12,269 nucleotides of DNA, taken from positions 1 to 12,269 of the forward strand of contig JBKJPW010000067.1 in NCBI GenBank assembly GCA_046594225.1, read 5' to 3'. Both the position numbers and the translations under genes were made by a program. The DNA comes from UBA4416 sp046594225. GTDB lineage: Bacteria > Bacteroidota > Bacteroidia > B-17B0 > Aurantibacillaceae. The notes beneath the pieces are model-generated. The model searched no databases and had not been told where the DNA came from. It was given only the letters and a program-made list of their open reading frames with translations. Shown here in pieces: positions 1 through 5,463 of this stretch (position 1 is its first letter; the number at the start of each line of letters is the position of its first letter).

Positions 1-117
1 TGACAATGATACAATGCTTTTTAGACATTTGCAAAGCGAAAATAATTGTCTTTCGCGGGAGCGACCGCTTTTGCAAATGCCTTATACTTCCGCCCAAATT
101 GAATAAACCGTGTGTTA
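1..117 (-). repeat. attC-like recombination site, copy A (partial, cut by window start)
   Basis: This is the right-hand part of a long imperfect palindrome that is nearly identical to 816-934. It contains the inner stem (CATTTGCAAAGCG at 26-38 with CGCTTTTGCAAATG at 66-79), a tip hairpin (CGC 54-56, GCG 61-63), the right arm of the outer stem (about 91-113, CCCAAATTGAATAAACCG), and the terminal GTTATAAG at 114-121. The left arm lies before the window. In the integron reading on the minus strand this is the attC of the cassette carrying the lipoprotein gene at 126-746, whose stop codon lies 5 nt from the CTTATAAC end. Seen: repeat and pairing. Known: attC sites fold as single strands and end in complementary AAC/GTT boxes. 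Inferred: recombination function. Confidence 0.6.
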
Positions 118-125
118 TAAGCCGT

Positions 126-746
126 TTATTTTTTTTCAAGTTGTTTAATTATTGCATCTCGGTCAGATTTGTCCCAATATTCTTGGAAGTCTAGGTCGAC
201 CTTTAACACTTTAATATTTGCATTTTTATTTGCATAAGCATAGTCTTCCCAAATTTTTACGTGGTCTTTATTCAATTTCCCTGTCCACACACTCCAATAA
301 ATTAAAATATAAAAGTTGGCAGTTGTAAGTGATTGTAGTTTGTTTCCATTTAGGTCGCGTAATTTATTTATTTCTGTTTGCAAATTGGTCTTGCCGGTTT
401 TCTTATATTTTGCATTTCTATTAAGGTCTGGGATAAATTTAAAAAGTCCTGCATTACATGAAGTGTCTGTCTGTCTATATTCGACATATGCCCCACTACT
501 ATCAAATATGTCAGCCTCTGGAATTCCCCTAGTTTTTAATGTTGTCAAAAAGTCGCTTGAATTCACTGTTACAATATTGTCTATGCGAAGTTGTTTTTTT
601 TCTGCAAATTTTAATATTGACTTTTCATTTTCTGTCTCAGGATTTTTAATACCATACATTTTCATTATTACAAGTTTGCAACCCGATAATGTCAAGATGA
701 AAAACAAAATAATAAGTGGCAATCGCTGTCTCATTGTGTTTTTCAT
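126..746 (-). CDS. Hypothetical lipoprotein, possibly thioredoxin-like fold without catalytic cysteines
   Basis: This is a 206-aa protein with a hydrophobic N-terminal signal (about residues 8-20) followed by a lipobox L20-S-G-C23, so Cys23 is the likely lipidated residue. After the cysteine comes KLVIMKMYGI, without an obvious acidic surface-export signal, which suggests the periplasmic face of a membrane. The C-terminal third (about 143-192: FYILIYWSVWTGKLNKDH, then a KVLKVDLDFQ strand) resembles the central strand and following helix of thioredoxin-like proteins, but no CxxC is present at the YWSVW position. A redox role is therefore unlikely if the fold is right. I recognise it only as a type seen in Bacteroidota, not as a named family. 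The start at 746 gives a full signal peptide; an in-frame Met5 would also work. The gene sits alone in cassette 1, with no visible ribosome-binding site beyond AT-rich DNA. Gene real: confident; function: unknown. Confidence 0.8.
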   Translation of the reverse strand: MKNTMRQRLPLIILFFILTLSGCKLVIMKMYGIKNPETENEKSILKFAEKKQLRIDNIVTVNSSDFLTTLKTRGIPEADIFDSSGAYVEYRQTDTSCNAGLFKFIPDLNRNAKYKKTGKTNLQTEINKLRDLNGNKLQSLTTANFYILIYWSVWTGKLNKDHVKIWEDYAYANKNANIKVLKVDLDFQEYWDKSDRDAIIKQLEKK

Positions 747-753
747 AAATGGC

Positions 754-937
754 TTATAACGTTTTCGCGGTTTATTTCAGTTTGGGATTTGAAACTATTT
801 CTACCGAAATATTACTGACAATGATACAATGTTTTTTAGACATTTGCAAAGCGAAAATAATTGTCTTTCGCCCTTAGGCGGCCGCTTTTGCAAATGCCTT
901 ATACTTCCGCCCAAATTGAATAAACCGTGTGTTATGT
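754..937 (-). repeat. attC-like recombination site, copy B (complete)
   Basis: This is a complete copy from the AAC at 758-760 to the GTT at 931-933. Outer stem: 766-786 (CGCGGTTTATTTCAGTTTGG...) pairs with 910-929 (CCCAAATTGAATAAACCGTG). Inner stem: 841-853 pairs with 883-896. Tip hairpin: CGCC 869-872, loop CTTA, GGCG 877-880. About 54 nt on the left side (787-840) have no partner, against about 13 nt on the right (897-909), so the site is strongly asymmetric and its orientation is unambiguous. A small hairpin ATTTC-TACC-GAAAT lies at 798-811. The end boxes (CTTATAAC left, GTTATGTG right) pair only in their inner bases, as expected if one box belongs to the neighbouring cassette. At about 175 nt it is longer than typical integron attC sites. 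Confidence 0.65.
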
Positions 938-1256
938 GTTCGGTGGTTGTATTTAGTTGTATATAGTTTAAGTGTCCGCATACACAGAAACAAATTATGT
1001 TGAACTTTTTTTTCTTAATAAACTTGGTTTGATGTCGCCACAAAACTTAAACGTTTGCACGCAGTTTTTGTCTGCGGTTAGGTCGATACGTTTTGTGAGT
1101 TCTGCGTTTTGGTCAACCGAGTTTAGTGAGGTCAACACGATACAAAATAATTTGATTGTGTAATTGTCGCCACCGAATTTGAAATGTAAAGTAAAAGAAC
1201 GTGAACATTGTTGTCAAAGTTAAGTTTCTCGGTTCTCGTCAACCACTGACACATAA
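760..1256 (-). mobile_element. Putative gene cassette 2 (short, gene-poor)
   Basis: The unit lies between the putative crossover points of copies B and C, about 497 bp, of which only about 325 bp is body. The body ends are complementary over about 18 nt: 931-949 (GTTATGTGTTCGGTGGTTG) against 1240-1257 (CAACCACTGACACATAAC), with one mismatch and one gap. No intact gene with an ATG start fills the body. A minus-strand reading frame open to 995 is the only protein-like stretch. Cassettes without a clear ORF are known in integrons. The cassette reading is inferred. Confidence 0.45.
995..1138 (-). pseudogene. Possible remnant or non-ATG small ORF in cassette 2
   Basis: From a GTG at 1138 the minus strand reads 47 residues to a TAA at 995. 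The peptide is soluble and of normal-looking composition (for example NSVDQNAELTKRIDLTADKN, then VQTFKFCGDIKPSLL). The same frame stays open about 25 codons upstream (to about 1213) without an ATG. A nearby ATG in another frame (MFTFFYFTFQ...) stops after 31 codons, so a frameshift may have separated a start from this tail. The stop lies about 60 nt before the copy B end box, in the sense expected for a cassette gene. It resembles no family I know. It could equally be chance. Confidence 0.25.
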
Positions 1257-1429
1257 CGTTTTGCAGCTTTGCCTTCGGTGGTATTTGAAACTTTGTCTAC
1301 CGAAATGCTACTAACAATGATACAATGTTTAATAGACATTTGCAAAGCAAAAATAAATTTCTTTCCCGAAGGGACTGCTTTTGCAAATGCTTATACGTCT
1401 GCACCACTGAGGCAAAGGTGCTGTTAGGT
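1251..1429 (-). repeat. attC-like recombination site, copy C (complete, divergent outer stem)
   Basis: The copy runs from the AAC at 1255-1257 to the GTT at 1423-1425. Its outer stem has a different sequence from copies A and B but still pairs: 1263-1282 (GCAGCTTTGCCTTCGGTGGT) with 1403-1421 (ACCACTGAGGCAAAGGTGC). In the inner stem the left end GCG of A/B is GCA here (1347-1349), and the right partner CGC is TGC (1376-1378), a compensatory change. The tip is TCCC-GAA-GGGA (1364-1374). The conserved unpaired block (TCTACCGAAAT, ACAATGATACAATG) is kept. The right box GTTAGGT matches the integron consensus GTTRRRY exactly. Confidence 0.65.
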
Positions 1430-1579
1430 TTTAGGTTGCCCCACACTGCTAAAAGATGTTGCTATTGTTTCCACGCCGTTTTAATTTGAAAATGAATTTG
1501 TTTGTTTGAAACACACTGTTGTCTTTTTAGGTTTAGTGAGTTACCGAATGGTAAAATTGGAACACAGTTTTTAATTGTT

Positions 1580-1735
1580 TGTAGAGGGATAGCAAAAAGC
1601 AGTTTGGAAAACTGCCAGTTCTGATAGCACGTTTAGGTGGGGAGGAGATTTTGCAAGCTTATTTGTCGCAAAAAAATAAATTACTTCCTTTAAAAAGAAG
1701 CGAACAAATGGGCTTGCAAAATGTGCGGCTGATTA
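1580..1735. ncRNA. Structured non-coding element (nested hairpins); RNA or repeat
   Basis: There is no gene from about 1430 to 2073. In this part a strong nested structure is visible. A 7-bp hairpin GCAGTTT-GGA-AAACTGC lies at 1599-1615. A long stem 1649-1669 pairs with 1700-1721 (TTTTGCAAGC with GCTTGCAAAA perfectly, then TTATTTGTCGC with GCGAACAAATGG with one bulge). A small CTTC/GAAG hairpin sits inside it, and GCAC (1627-1630) can close it with GTGC (1723-1726). This looks like a three-part folded RNA or a mobile miniature repeat. I recall similar hairpin elements in Bacteroidota intergenic DNA but cannot name the family. Both strands can fold, so orientation is undetermined. Confidence 0.4.
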
Positions 1736-1850
1736 CACACAGGTCGACAAGATATTTAGCAGTTTAGTAGTCAAAAATGTGATTTCTGCTTAAAATTAAT
1801 TACACTTAGCTTAAATGGTATTTAGCTGATTGTCAAGCTGTTTTGGAGTT

Positions 1851-2081
1851 GCAGTAAGGAGTTATATACTTGCAGTAGCTAGTTCTGAACCCGCAGTAAG
1901 GAGTTTTGTTAACGCAGTTAACACATATGTTAAAGCAGTAAACACTTCTGACATTGCAGTAAAGAAATTGGAACTAGCAGTAAAGAGATTTGTTAAAGCA
2001 GTAAAGACTTTTGTTAATGTCAAAAGAACATTGGTAATAGCAGTAAAGAATTTTGTAATTGATGTAGGAAGATTTACTCTT
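1851..2081. repeat. 21-bp tandem repeat, 11 units
   Basis: There are eleven consecutive units of exactly 21 bp, most beginning GCAGTAAAGA and many ending TTTGTTAAA. Units at the right end (2019-2039 and 2061-2081) are the most diverged. Because 21 is a multiple of 3, long open frames arise on both strands. The minus frame gives heptads like VFTALTN and the plus frame heptads like AVKTFVK. Neither has a convincing start or ribosome-binding site. The last unit overlaps the 3' end and stop codon (2074) of the small acidic gene, so the array is essentially its 3' flank. There are no spacers, so this is not CRISPR. Unit length and count are seen directly; any coding role is undecided. Confidence 0.85.
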
Positions 2082-2373
2082 CCTCTGCCATTTTTTGAAT
2101 TTCTTCTTTGGAGAACCCTAATCGAATCCAATGGTTTGTTAAATCAACTTTATTATTTACGCAAGACACTACAAACGCTTCGTACTCATCAACCCTTTTT
2201 TTACAATCCATTGCAGTCTCTTGTACTTTATCGATCAAATCTTGATGAATCTCAAAACCTTCCTCTAGTTCTGCTTCGTACTCATCATCATAAAATTTGT
2301 GTATTTTATATGCTTCATCGCAAATATCTCTGAGCTTTTGTAATTGCTCATCTATGTTATCGTAAAGCACCAT
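2074..2373 (-). CDS. Small acidic helical protein, unknown function
   Basis: This is a 99-aa protein, strongly acidic and predicted to be mostly helical (DNIDEQLQKLRDICDEAY, EYEAELEEGFEIHQDLIDK, FSKEEIQKMAEEE), with no signal peptide and no membrane segment. It is probably cytoplasmic. I do not recognise a family. The ATG at 2373 was chosen because the frame opens upstream only through a GTG lying inside the terminator stem of the neighbouring gene. The gene lies directly downstream of the 251-aa gene with a strong terminator between, so it needs its own promoter or read-through. Its stop codon falls in the last unit of the 21-bp tandem array. Confidence 0.6.
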   Translation of the reverse strand: MVLYDNIDEQLQKLRDICDEAYKIHKFYDDEYEAELEEGFEIHQDLIDKVQETAMDCKKRVDEYEAFVVSCVNNKVDLTNHWIRLGFSKEEIQKMAEEE

Positions 2374-2390
2374 AAAGAAATGTGAATATA

Positions 2391-2421
2391 CAAAAATCCC
2401 CACTTCTGAGTGAAGTGGGGA
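2391..2421 (-). terminator. Rho-independent terminator of the 251-aa gene
   Basis: A perfect 10-bp stem TCCCCACTTC (2397-2406) / GAAGTGGGGA (2412-2421) with a 5-nt loop is followed on the minus strand by TTTTT (2396-2392). It begins 10 nt beyond the stop codon of the gene ending at 2432. On the plus strand the stem is followed by ATAGAAAA, so it terminates only minus-strand transcripts. Confidence 0.85.
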
Positions 2422-2431
2422 TAGAAAAAAA

Positions 2432-3187
2432 TTAAGGTTTTACAGTCTTAAATGGAATACCACTTATTTGTTTGTATTGCGGACTAGTAGCACCGAATAA
2501 GGATTTAACATACATTTTAACTTCTTTTGCGGTTTCGCAAAGTCCATTTGTTGTATTGTACAAAGATTGGTCGCGAGCGACACGAGCATTACTAACAGTT
2601 GTATAAGCATTGATAACGCCTGTGTTTGTGTTTTTTAAATTAGTTAATAATGTATTTAAAGTAACAACCTTTAAATCGTTTTCGTTTGGAATATAGGTTG
2701 GCTCTGTAGAAAGTATAGTTATAATTGTTGCCATGTGTTCAATTAAACTAGAGTAAGATTGTTGAGACGAAGAAATTGTTTTTGGAGTTTCAACAACTGG
2801 CGCATTTGGGTCGATTAATTTTGCAGTTTTGCCAGAATCTGCTTTAGTTAATTTAGATCCCTGTACTTTTGCATTGACTGTTTTTAAATCTTTTACAATT
2901 TGAATAGTTGCGCCTGTTGCATCTAAAGCATTTACCAAACGAGTTGATAATTTCTTCAAACCGAAGAAAGCAATGATGCGTGCGTTGACTGCATTATTAA
3001 AAGCAACGCTTGTTGATGTGACGGATGCAATGTTTGCTTTGCAACTTGTTAATTGGGATTGTAGCCCTGGGACTTTTAGATTTACTTTACTTGGATTGTA
3101 GGTTAAGCCGTATCCGATACAAAATGATACTAAGCTTTCGAAGTTTGCCACATTTTTTGCGTGGCCTGTTTCTGACGTTGATGCCAT
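2432..3187 (-). CDS. Conserved Bacteroidota protein of unknown function
   Basis: This is a 251-aa soluble protein with no signal peptide or membrane segment. The N-terminus reads ASTSETGHAKNVANFESL, followed by a region around GYGLTYNPSK (25-34). Long Ala/Asn/Thr/Val-rich stretches follow, likely helical (about 41-108 and 143-213), separated by a linker with PNAPVVETPK (127-136). The C-terminus has YVKSLFGATSPQYKQISGIP (226-245). I recall a family of similar length and the same N- and C-terminal signatures, annotated hypothetical across Bacteroidota; this is memory, not a search. The alternating long helices could form a helical bundle. The start at 3187 is the natural one. A strong terminator follows, so it is probably monocistronic. 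Function unknown. Confidence 0.85.
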   Translation of the reverse strand: MASTSETGHAKNVANFESLVSFCIGYGLTYNPSKVNLKVPGLQSQLTSCKANIASVTSTSVAFNNAVNARIIAFFGLKKLSTRLVNALDATGATIQIVKDLKTVNAKVQGSKLTKADSGKTAKLIDPNAPVVETPKTISSSQQSYSSLIEHMATIITILSTEPTYIPNENDLKVVTLNTLLTNLKNTNTGVINAYTTVSNARVARDQSLYNTTNGLCETAKEVKMYVKSLFGATSPQYKQISGIPFKTVKP

Positions 3188-3389
3188 GATTTCTGTTTTT
3201 TATAAGGTTAAATTTTATGGGGATGATGCCTATAAAACGCAACAAACGATAATATGTTACATTAAAAAAAGTTTAAATTGTTAACTGCTGTTAAAAATTT
3301 AGATAACTATATAATCTATTAATTGCGTATATTATATGTAACAATCATTTGTTATTTATCGTTATAAGACAAAATAAAGTTTAAAGGTT
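3188..3389. promoter_or_regulatory. Divergent intergenic promoter region
   Basis: About 200 nt of very AT-rich DNA separates the divergent 251-aa and 163-aa genes, so both promoters should lie here. An inverted repeat TTAAC-TGCT-GTTAA is visible at 3281-3294 near the centre and could be an operator, though it may be chance in such AT-rich sequence. I could not place a clear Bacteroidota -33/-7 pair. The 163-aa gene is preceded by TTAAAGG about 4 nt before its ATG, a possible weak ribosome-binding site. Confidence 0.4.
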
Positions 3390-3881
3390 ATGGAAAACGA
3401 AGAAGAAACAGACGCATTTTTTAATGCACTAGATAAAGAATTAGAAGATGAAATAAAAAGGCAAACCGCTTTTATAAAAGAGTTAGAACATGAATTAATA
3501 GAACTAAGTTTTAAGTGTTATCCCGAACATGAAAAAATTAGAATAGACATTATTGAAGAACTGAAACTTGAAGCACACGAAAGTGCGGTGATGATGTCGG
3601 AACTATTAGAGTTTTTAGTTTATATGCCGTCTGATGATAGTAATGAAAACCCTGAACAATACACTATACAAAAACCTAAAATAGAAGATGATAGTTTTTT
3701 ACAAAGAAAATCTGATTTCAAATTTAGTTGTCATGAAAAAGTAAAAGAGATGGTTACAAAACATTTTCCTGAACTAGCAGATTTATCAGGAAATTCCATT
3801 AGAAATATAAATCATTCTGCTTACTGTGAGATTTTAAACTTTGTGACTGCGTTTATTTATTTGACAAATGATGAAGATTGA
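3390..3881 (+). CDS. Small acidic protein, unknown function
   Basis: This is a 163-aa very acidic cytoplasmic-type protein without signal or membrane segments. Residues 1-75 read as a charged, probably coiled-coil helix (MENEEETDAFFNALDKELED, then KRQTAFIKELEHELIELSFK). A linker with Asp/Asn/Pro follows (about 80-100), then a compact C-terminal segment (about 105-163: KSDFKFSCHEKVKEMVTKHF ... AYCEILNFVTAFIYL). I recognise no family. It is divergent from the 251-aa gene. Its 3' end is followed within a few bases by the hairpin-rich repeat at 3886-4200, so the insertion or spread of that element stopped just beyond the stop codon. Coding is supported by length, composition and the plausible ribosome-binding site; function is unknown. 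Confidence 0.7.
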   Translation: MENEEETDAFFNALDKELEDEIKRQTAFIKELEHELIELSFKCYPEHEKIRIDIIEELKLEAHESAVMMSELLEFLVYMPSDDSNENPEQYTIQKPKIEDDSFLQRKSDFKFSCHEKVKEMVTKHFPELADLSGNSIRNINHSAYCEILNFVTAFIYLTNDED

Positions 3882-3885
3882 TAAA

Positions 3886-4200
3886 TTCATTCCCTCACCC
3901 CAACCCTCGCCCGAAGGAGAGGGAGAAAAGCCGAGCTGCCGCAGGCGAGTGCCGTGTGTGAGCGGAGCGAGTGGCACAGAAAACACAAGGGTTGTTGCGA
4001 GAGCAATAACTTTTGTGACCTTGCTGTAAAGTGAAAGCGGATAAATAAAATGCCGTGATTTTATGAACGCATTTTGTTTATTGGCTGAAACTTTATGAAT
4101 GCGTAAAGGATTGTAACGTAAATCCTTTTTATAGAAAGGATAGGGCAGAGAATAAAAAGATTGGAGTGGAAAGCCTGACAAATAAAACAAGATGTTTTAT
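3886..4200. repeat. Hairpin-rich intergenic repeat element (~310 bp)
   Basis: The 336-nt gap between genes holds a chain of hairpins. CCCTC/GAGGG (3904-3923, 8 pairs with one mismatch, loop CGAA) comes first, then GTGCC/GGCAC (3949-3977). Next is GTTGTTGC-GAGA-GCAATAAC (3991-4010), with outer CACAA/TTGTG, and then AAAGGATT/AATCCTTT (4105-4128). Two direct copies of ATGAAYGCR (about 4062 and 4096) are also present. The G+C-rich left part differs from the AT-rich surroundings. The 15-mer GCTGCCGCAGGCGAG (3935-3949) recurs exactly at 11780-11794. Its antisense translation (…FSPSPSGEGWGEG) is a well-known spurious ORF type in Bacteroidota annotation, which supports a dispersed repeat rather than a gene. 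No transposase is present. Confidence 0.65.
4182..4200 (-). terminator. Possible weak terminator of the 398-aa T9SS gene
   Basis: A perfect 8-bp AT-rich hairpin ATAAAACA-AGA-TGTTTTAT starts 17 nt after the stop at 4218 on the minus strand. It is followed by TTTGTCAGG rather than a long T-run. Low stability makes this tentative. Confidence 0.35.
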
Positions 4201-4217
4201 CTGATACGCCCAAGAAA

Positions 4218-5414
4218 TTATTGTTTGATTACTTTTTTAGCTACGACCATGCCATTTGAGTAGCTAACTTTTATAAAGTAAATACCCTCTGCAAAGGCAC
4301 TTAAATTTAATTGATGATTTTTTGAAGATGTTTGTTCAGATAACAAAAATTGACCTGCAATATTTATTACTTCTATTTTCTGCATTTCAAATCTACTATT
4401 TATATTTATTAACCCATTAGTAGGATTTGGTTGCATTGTAATTACATTACTTATATTTAATTCATTAATACCAACTGGGCTAACCGTTATAGTAATAATA
4501 TCACTCGTAATACTCTTACATTGTGTTTTTGTAACTGTATAGGTTATATTTACTGTTGGGCTTGCTTTGGGGTTTGGGCAATTGGTGCAACTTAGCCCTG
4601 CTGTGGGTTGCCAACTAAATAATGCAGCTTCACTATTATTTGCTCCAACAACAACACTATCTCCTTGGTATATTAATGTATCATTTTTTGCTTTAGCAAT
4701 TTCTACTACTTCTACGCTCACATCATCAATATAATACTCTGCTAAACCATTACAATTTGGATAAGAGTTTTTAATGTAATGTTGACTTTTTAAAAAGAAG
4801 TCTCCTAAAGTTAAATAAGCTTCATTACCCACAGCTGTAAAACTTCCACTAATTTCCATCCAATTTAAAGTGTCTTCTAAAGCGAGGCTTGGTGTACTTA
4901 CAACTTGCGGCGTGTATTGCCCTGCAATAGACGGGAACACAGTTCCTCCACCAACTGAACATGGAAAAGGCGTAGGCGTTAACAATGCTCCAAGTTTATC
5001 AAAACTATATTTAGCATTATTCCACATACTAATGTAATAGGTTACGCAATATATCTTTCCAGCTTCCAAAGTATCAATTAGTTTTACCATTGGGCGTGAA
5101 CCTTCTTGTTGCGAAGTACTTATACTCATACCAAACTCTGCATATGCAATACCACTATGAGGTATTTGATAACTTTTAAAGCAATTGTCTAAATATTGAA
5201 GTGGGACTTGAGTGTATGTATCAGAATGACAAGGATGTAAGTGGGCACAATTAGCCACTTGATTAGCTGCTGTACACCAGCCATTCGCGCTATTAATTAA
5301 AATATTTGTACAACTATTATATGTTTCAAAACTAGGGTTAGGTACAAGATTTTGTGATTTTGTTTTTAAAACAAAACAAAACGAAACAAGACAAAATAAA
5401 ATAAAACGTTTCAT
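4218..5414 (-). CDS. T9SS-secreted surface protein with Ig-like domain and type A sorting domain
   Basis: This is a 398-aa protein. A signal peptide (1-20, MKRFILFCLVSFCFVLKTKS) precedes NLVPNPSFE (22-30), the start of a jelly-roll-like module that ends at YYIDDVSVEVVE (228-238). It contains many cysteines (for example 35, 47, 56, 62, 78). A short Ig-like segment follows (about 240-312: GDSVVVGAN ... SWQPTAGLSCTNCPNPKASP ... YTVT). The C-terminal ~75 residues (QPNPTNGLININ ... EVINIAGQFLL ... GIYFIKVSYSNGMVVAKKVI) form a typical type A T9SS sorting domain, so the mature protein should cross the outer membrane and be anchored or released. The gene lies 49 nt after the 1755-aa gene on the same strand, with a terminator hairpin in the gap. 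The two share domain order, suggesting related roles at the surface. No catalytic motif is seen; ligand unknown. Confidence 0.9.
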   Translation of the reverse strand: MKRFILFCLVSFCFVLKTKSQNLVPNPSFETYNSCTNILINSANGWCTAANQVANCAHLHPCHSDTYTQVPLQYLDNCFKSYQIPHSGIAYAEFGMSISTSQQEGSRPMVKLIDTLEAGKIYCVTYYISMWNNAKYSFDKLGALLTPTPFPCSVGGGTVFPSIAGQYTPQVVSTPSLALEDTLNWMEISGSFTAVGNEAYLTLGDFFLKSQHYIKNSYPNCNGLAEYYIDDVSVEVVEIAKAKNDTLIYQGDSVVVGANNSEAALFSWQPTAGLSCTNCPNPKASPTVNITYTVTKTQCKSITSDIITITVSPVGINELNISNVITMQPNPTNGLININSRFEMQKIEVINIAGQFLLSEQTSSKNHQLNLSAFAEGIYFIKVSYSNGMVVAKKVIKQ

Positions 5415-5423
5415 AGTTTAAAT

Positions 5424-5458
5424 ATACAAAAAAAGCGACAACATTGTTGCCGCTTTTT
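5424..5458 (-). terminator. Terminator or attenuator between the two T9SS genes
   Basis: The stem 5430-5442 / 5446-5458 (AAAAAGCGACAAC with GTTGCCGCTTTTT) has one mismatch and a 3-nt loop. On the minus strand it is followed by TTTTTTTGTATATTT, a good rho-independent terminator. It fills most of the 49-nt gap between the 1755-aa stop (5464) and the 398-aa start (5414). Transcription of the second gene therefore depends on read-through or a promoter overlapping the hairpin. Confidence 0.75.
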
Positions 5459-5463
5459 AATGC

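Larger units (their letters stand above)
1..759 (-). mobile_element. Putative gene cassette 1 (lipoprotein cassette; far end outside window)
   Basis: The unit is bounded on the right by the putative crossover point in copy B (between A759 and C760 on the plus strand, i.e. G|TT on the minus strand). It continues into copy A at the left edge. Its body ends are complementary: 114-128 (GTTATAAGCCGTTTA) and 746-760 (TAAATGGCTTATAAC) pair at 14 of 15 positions. One gene fills the body from end to end on the minus strand. Its start codon ends 13 nt from the crossover and its stop is 5 nt from the next site, which is the classic compact integron-cassette arrangement. No internal promoter is evident. 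The cassette reading is inferred from structure; no integrase is present in the window. Confidence 0.5.

Noticed and set aside
316..759. 147-codon plus-strand open frame over the lipoprotein gene
   Set aside because: It is antisense to a gene with a clear signal peptide and lipobox, and it runs into the copy B end box.
801..1043. 80-codon minus-strand frame crossing copy B
   Set aside because: About two thirds of it lies within the palindromic site, and the peptide has no protein-like features.
972..1163. 63-codon plus-strand frame (GTG start) in cassette 2
   Set aside because: It runs against the inferred cassette direction and mirrors the more protein-like minus-strand frame.
1851..2081. 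CRISPR array
   Set aside because: The units are contiguous 21-mers without unique spacers, and there are no cas genes.
1830..2333. 167-codon plus-strand frame through the 21-bp repeats
   Set aside because: Openness comes from the 21-bp periodicity; the second half is antisense to the acidic protein gene.
3834..4190. 118-codon minus-strand frame ending in FSPSPSGEGWGEGMN
   Set aside because: It is translation of the hairpin repeat, a known type of spurious Bacteroidota ORF, and it overlaps the 163-aa gene end.
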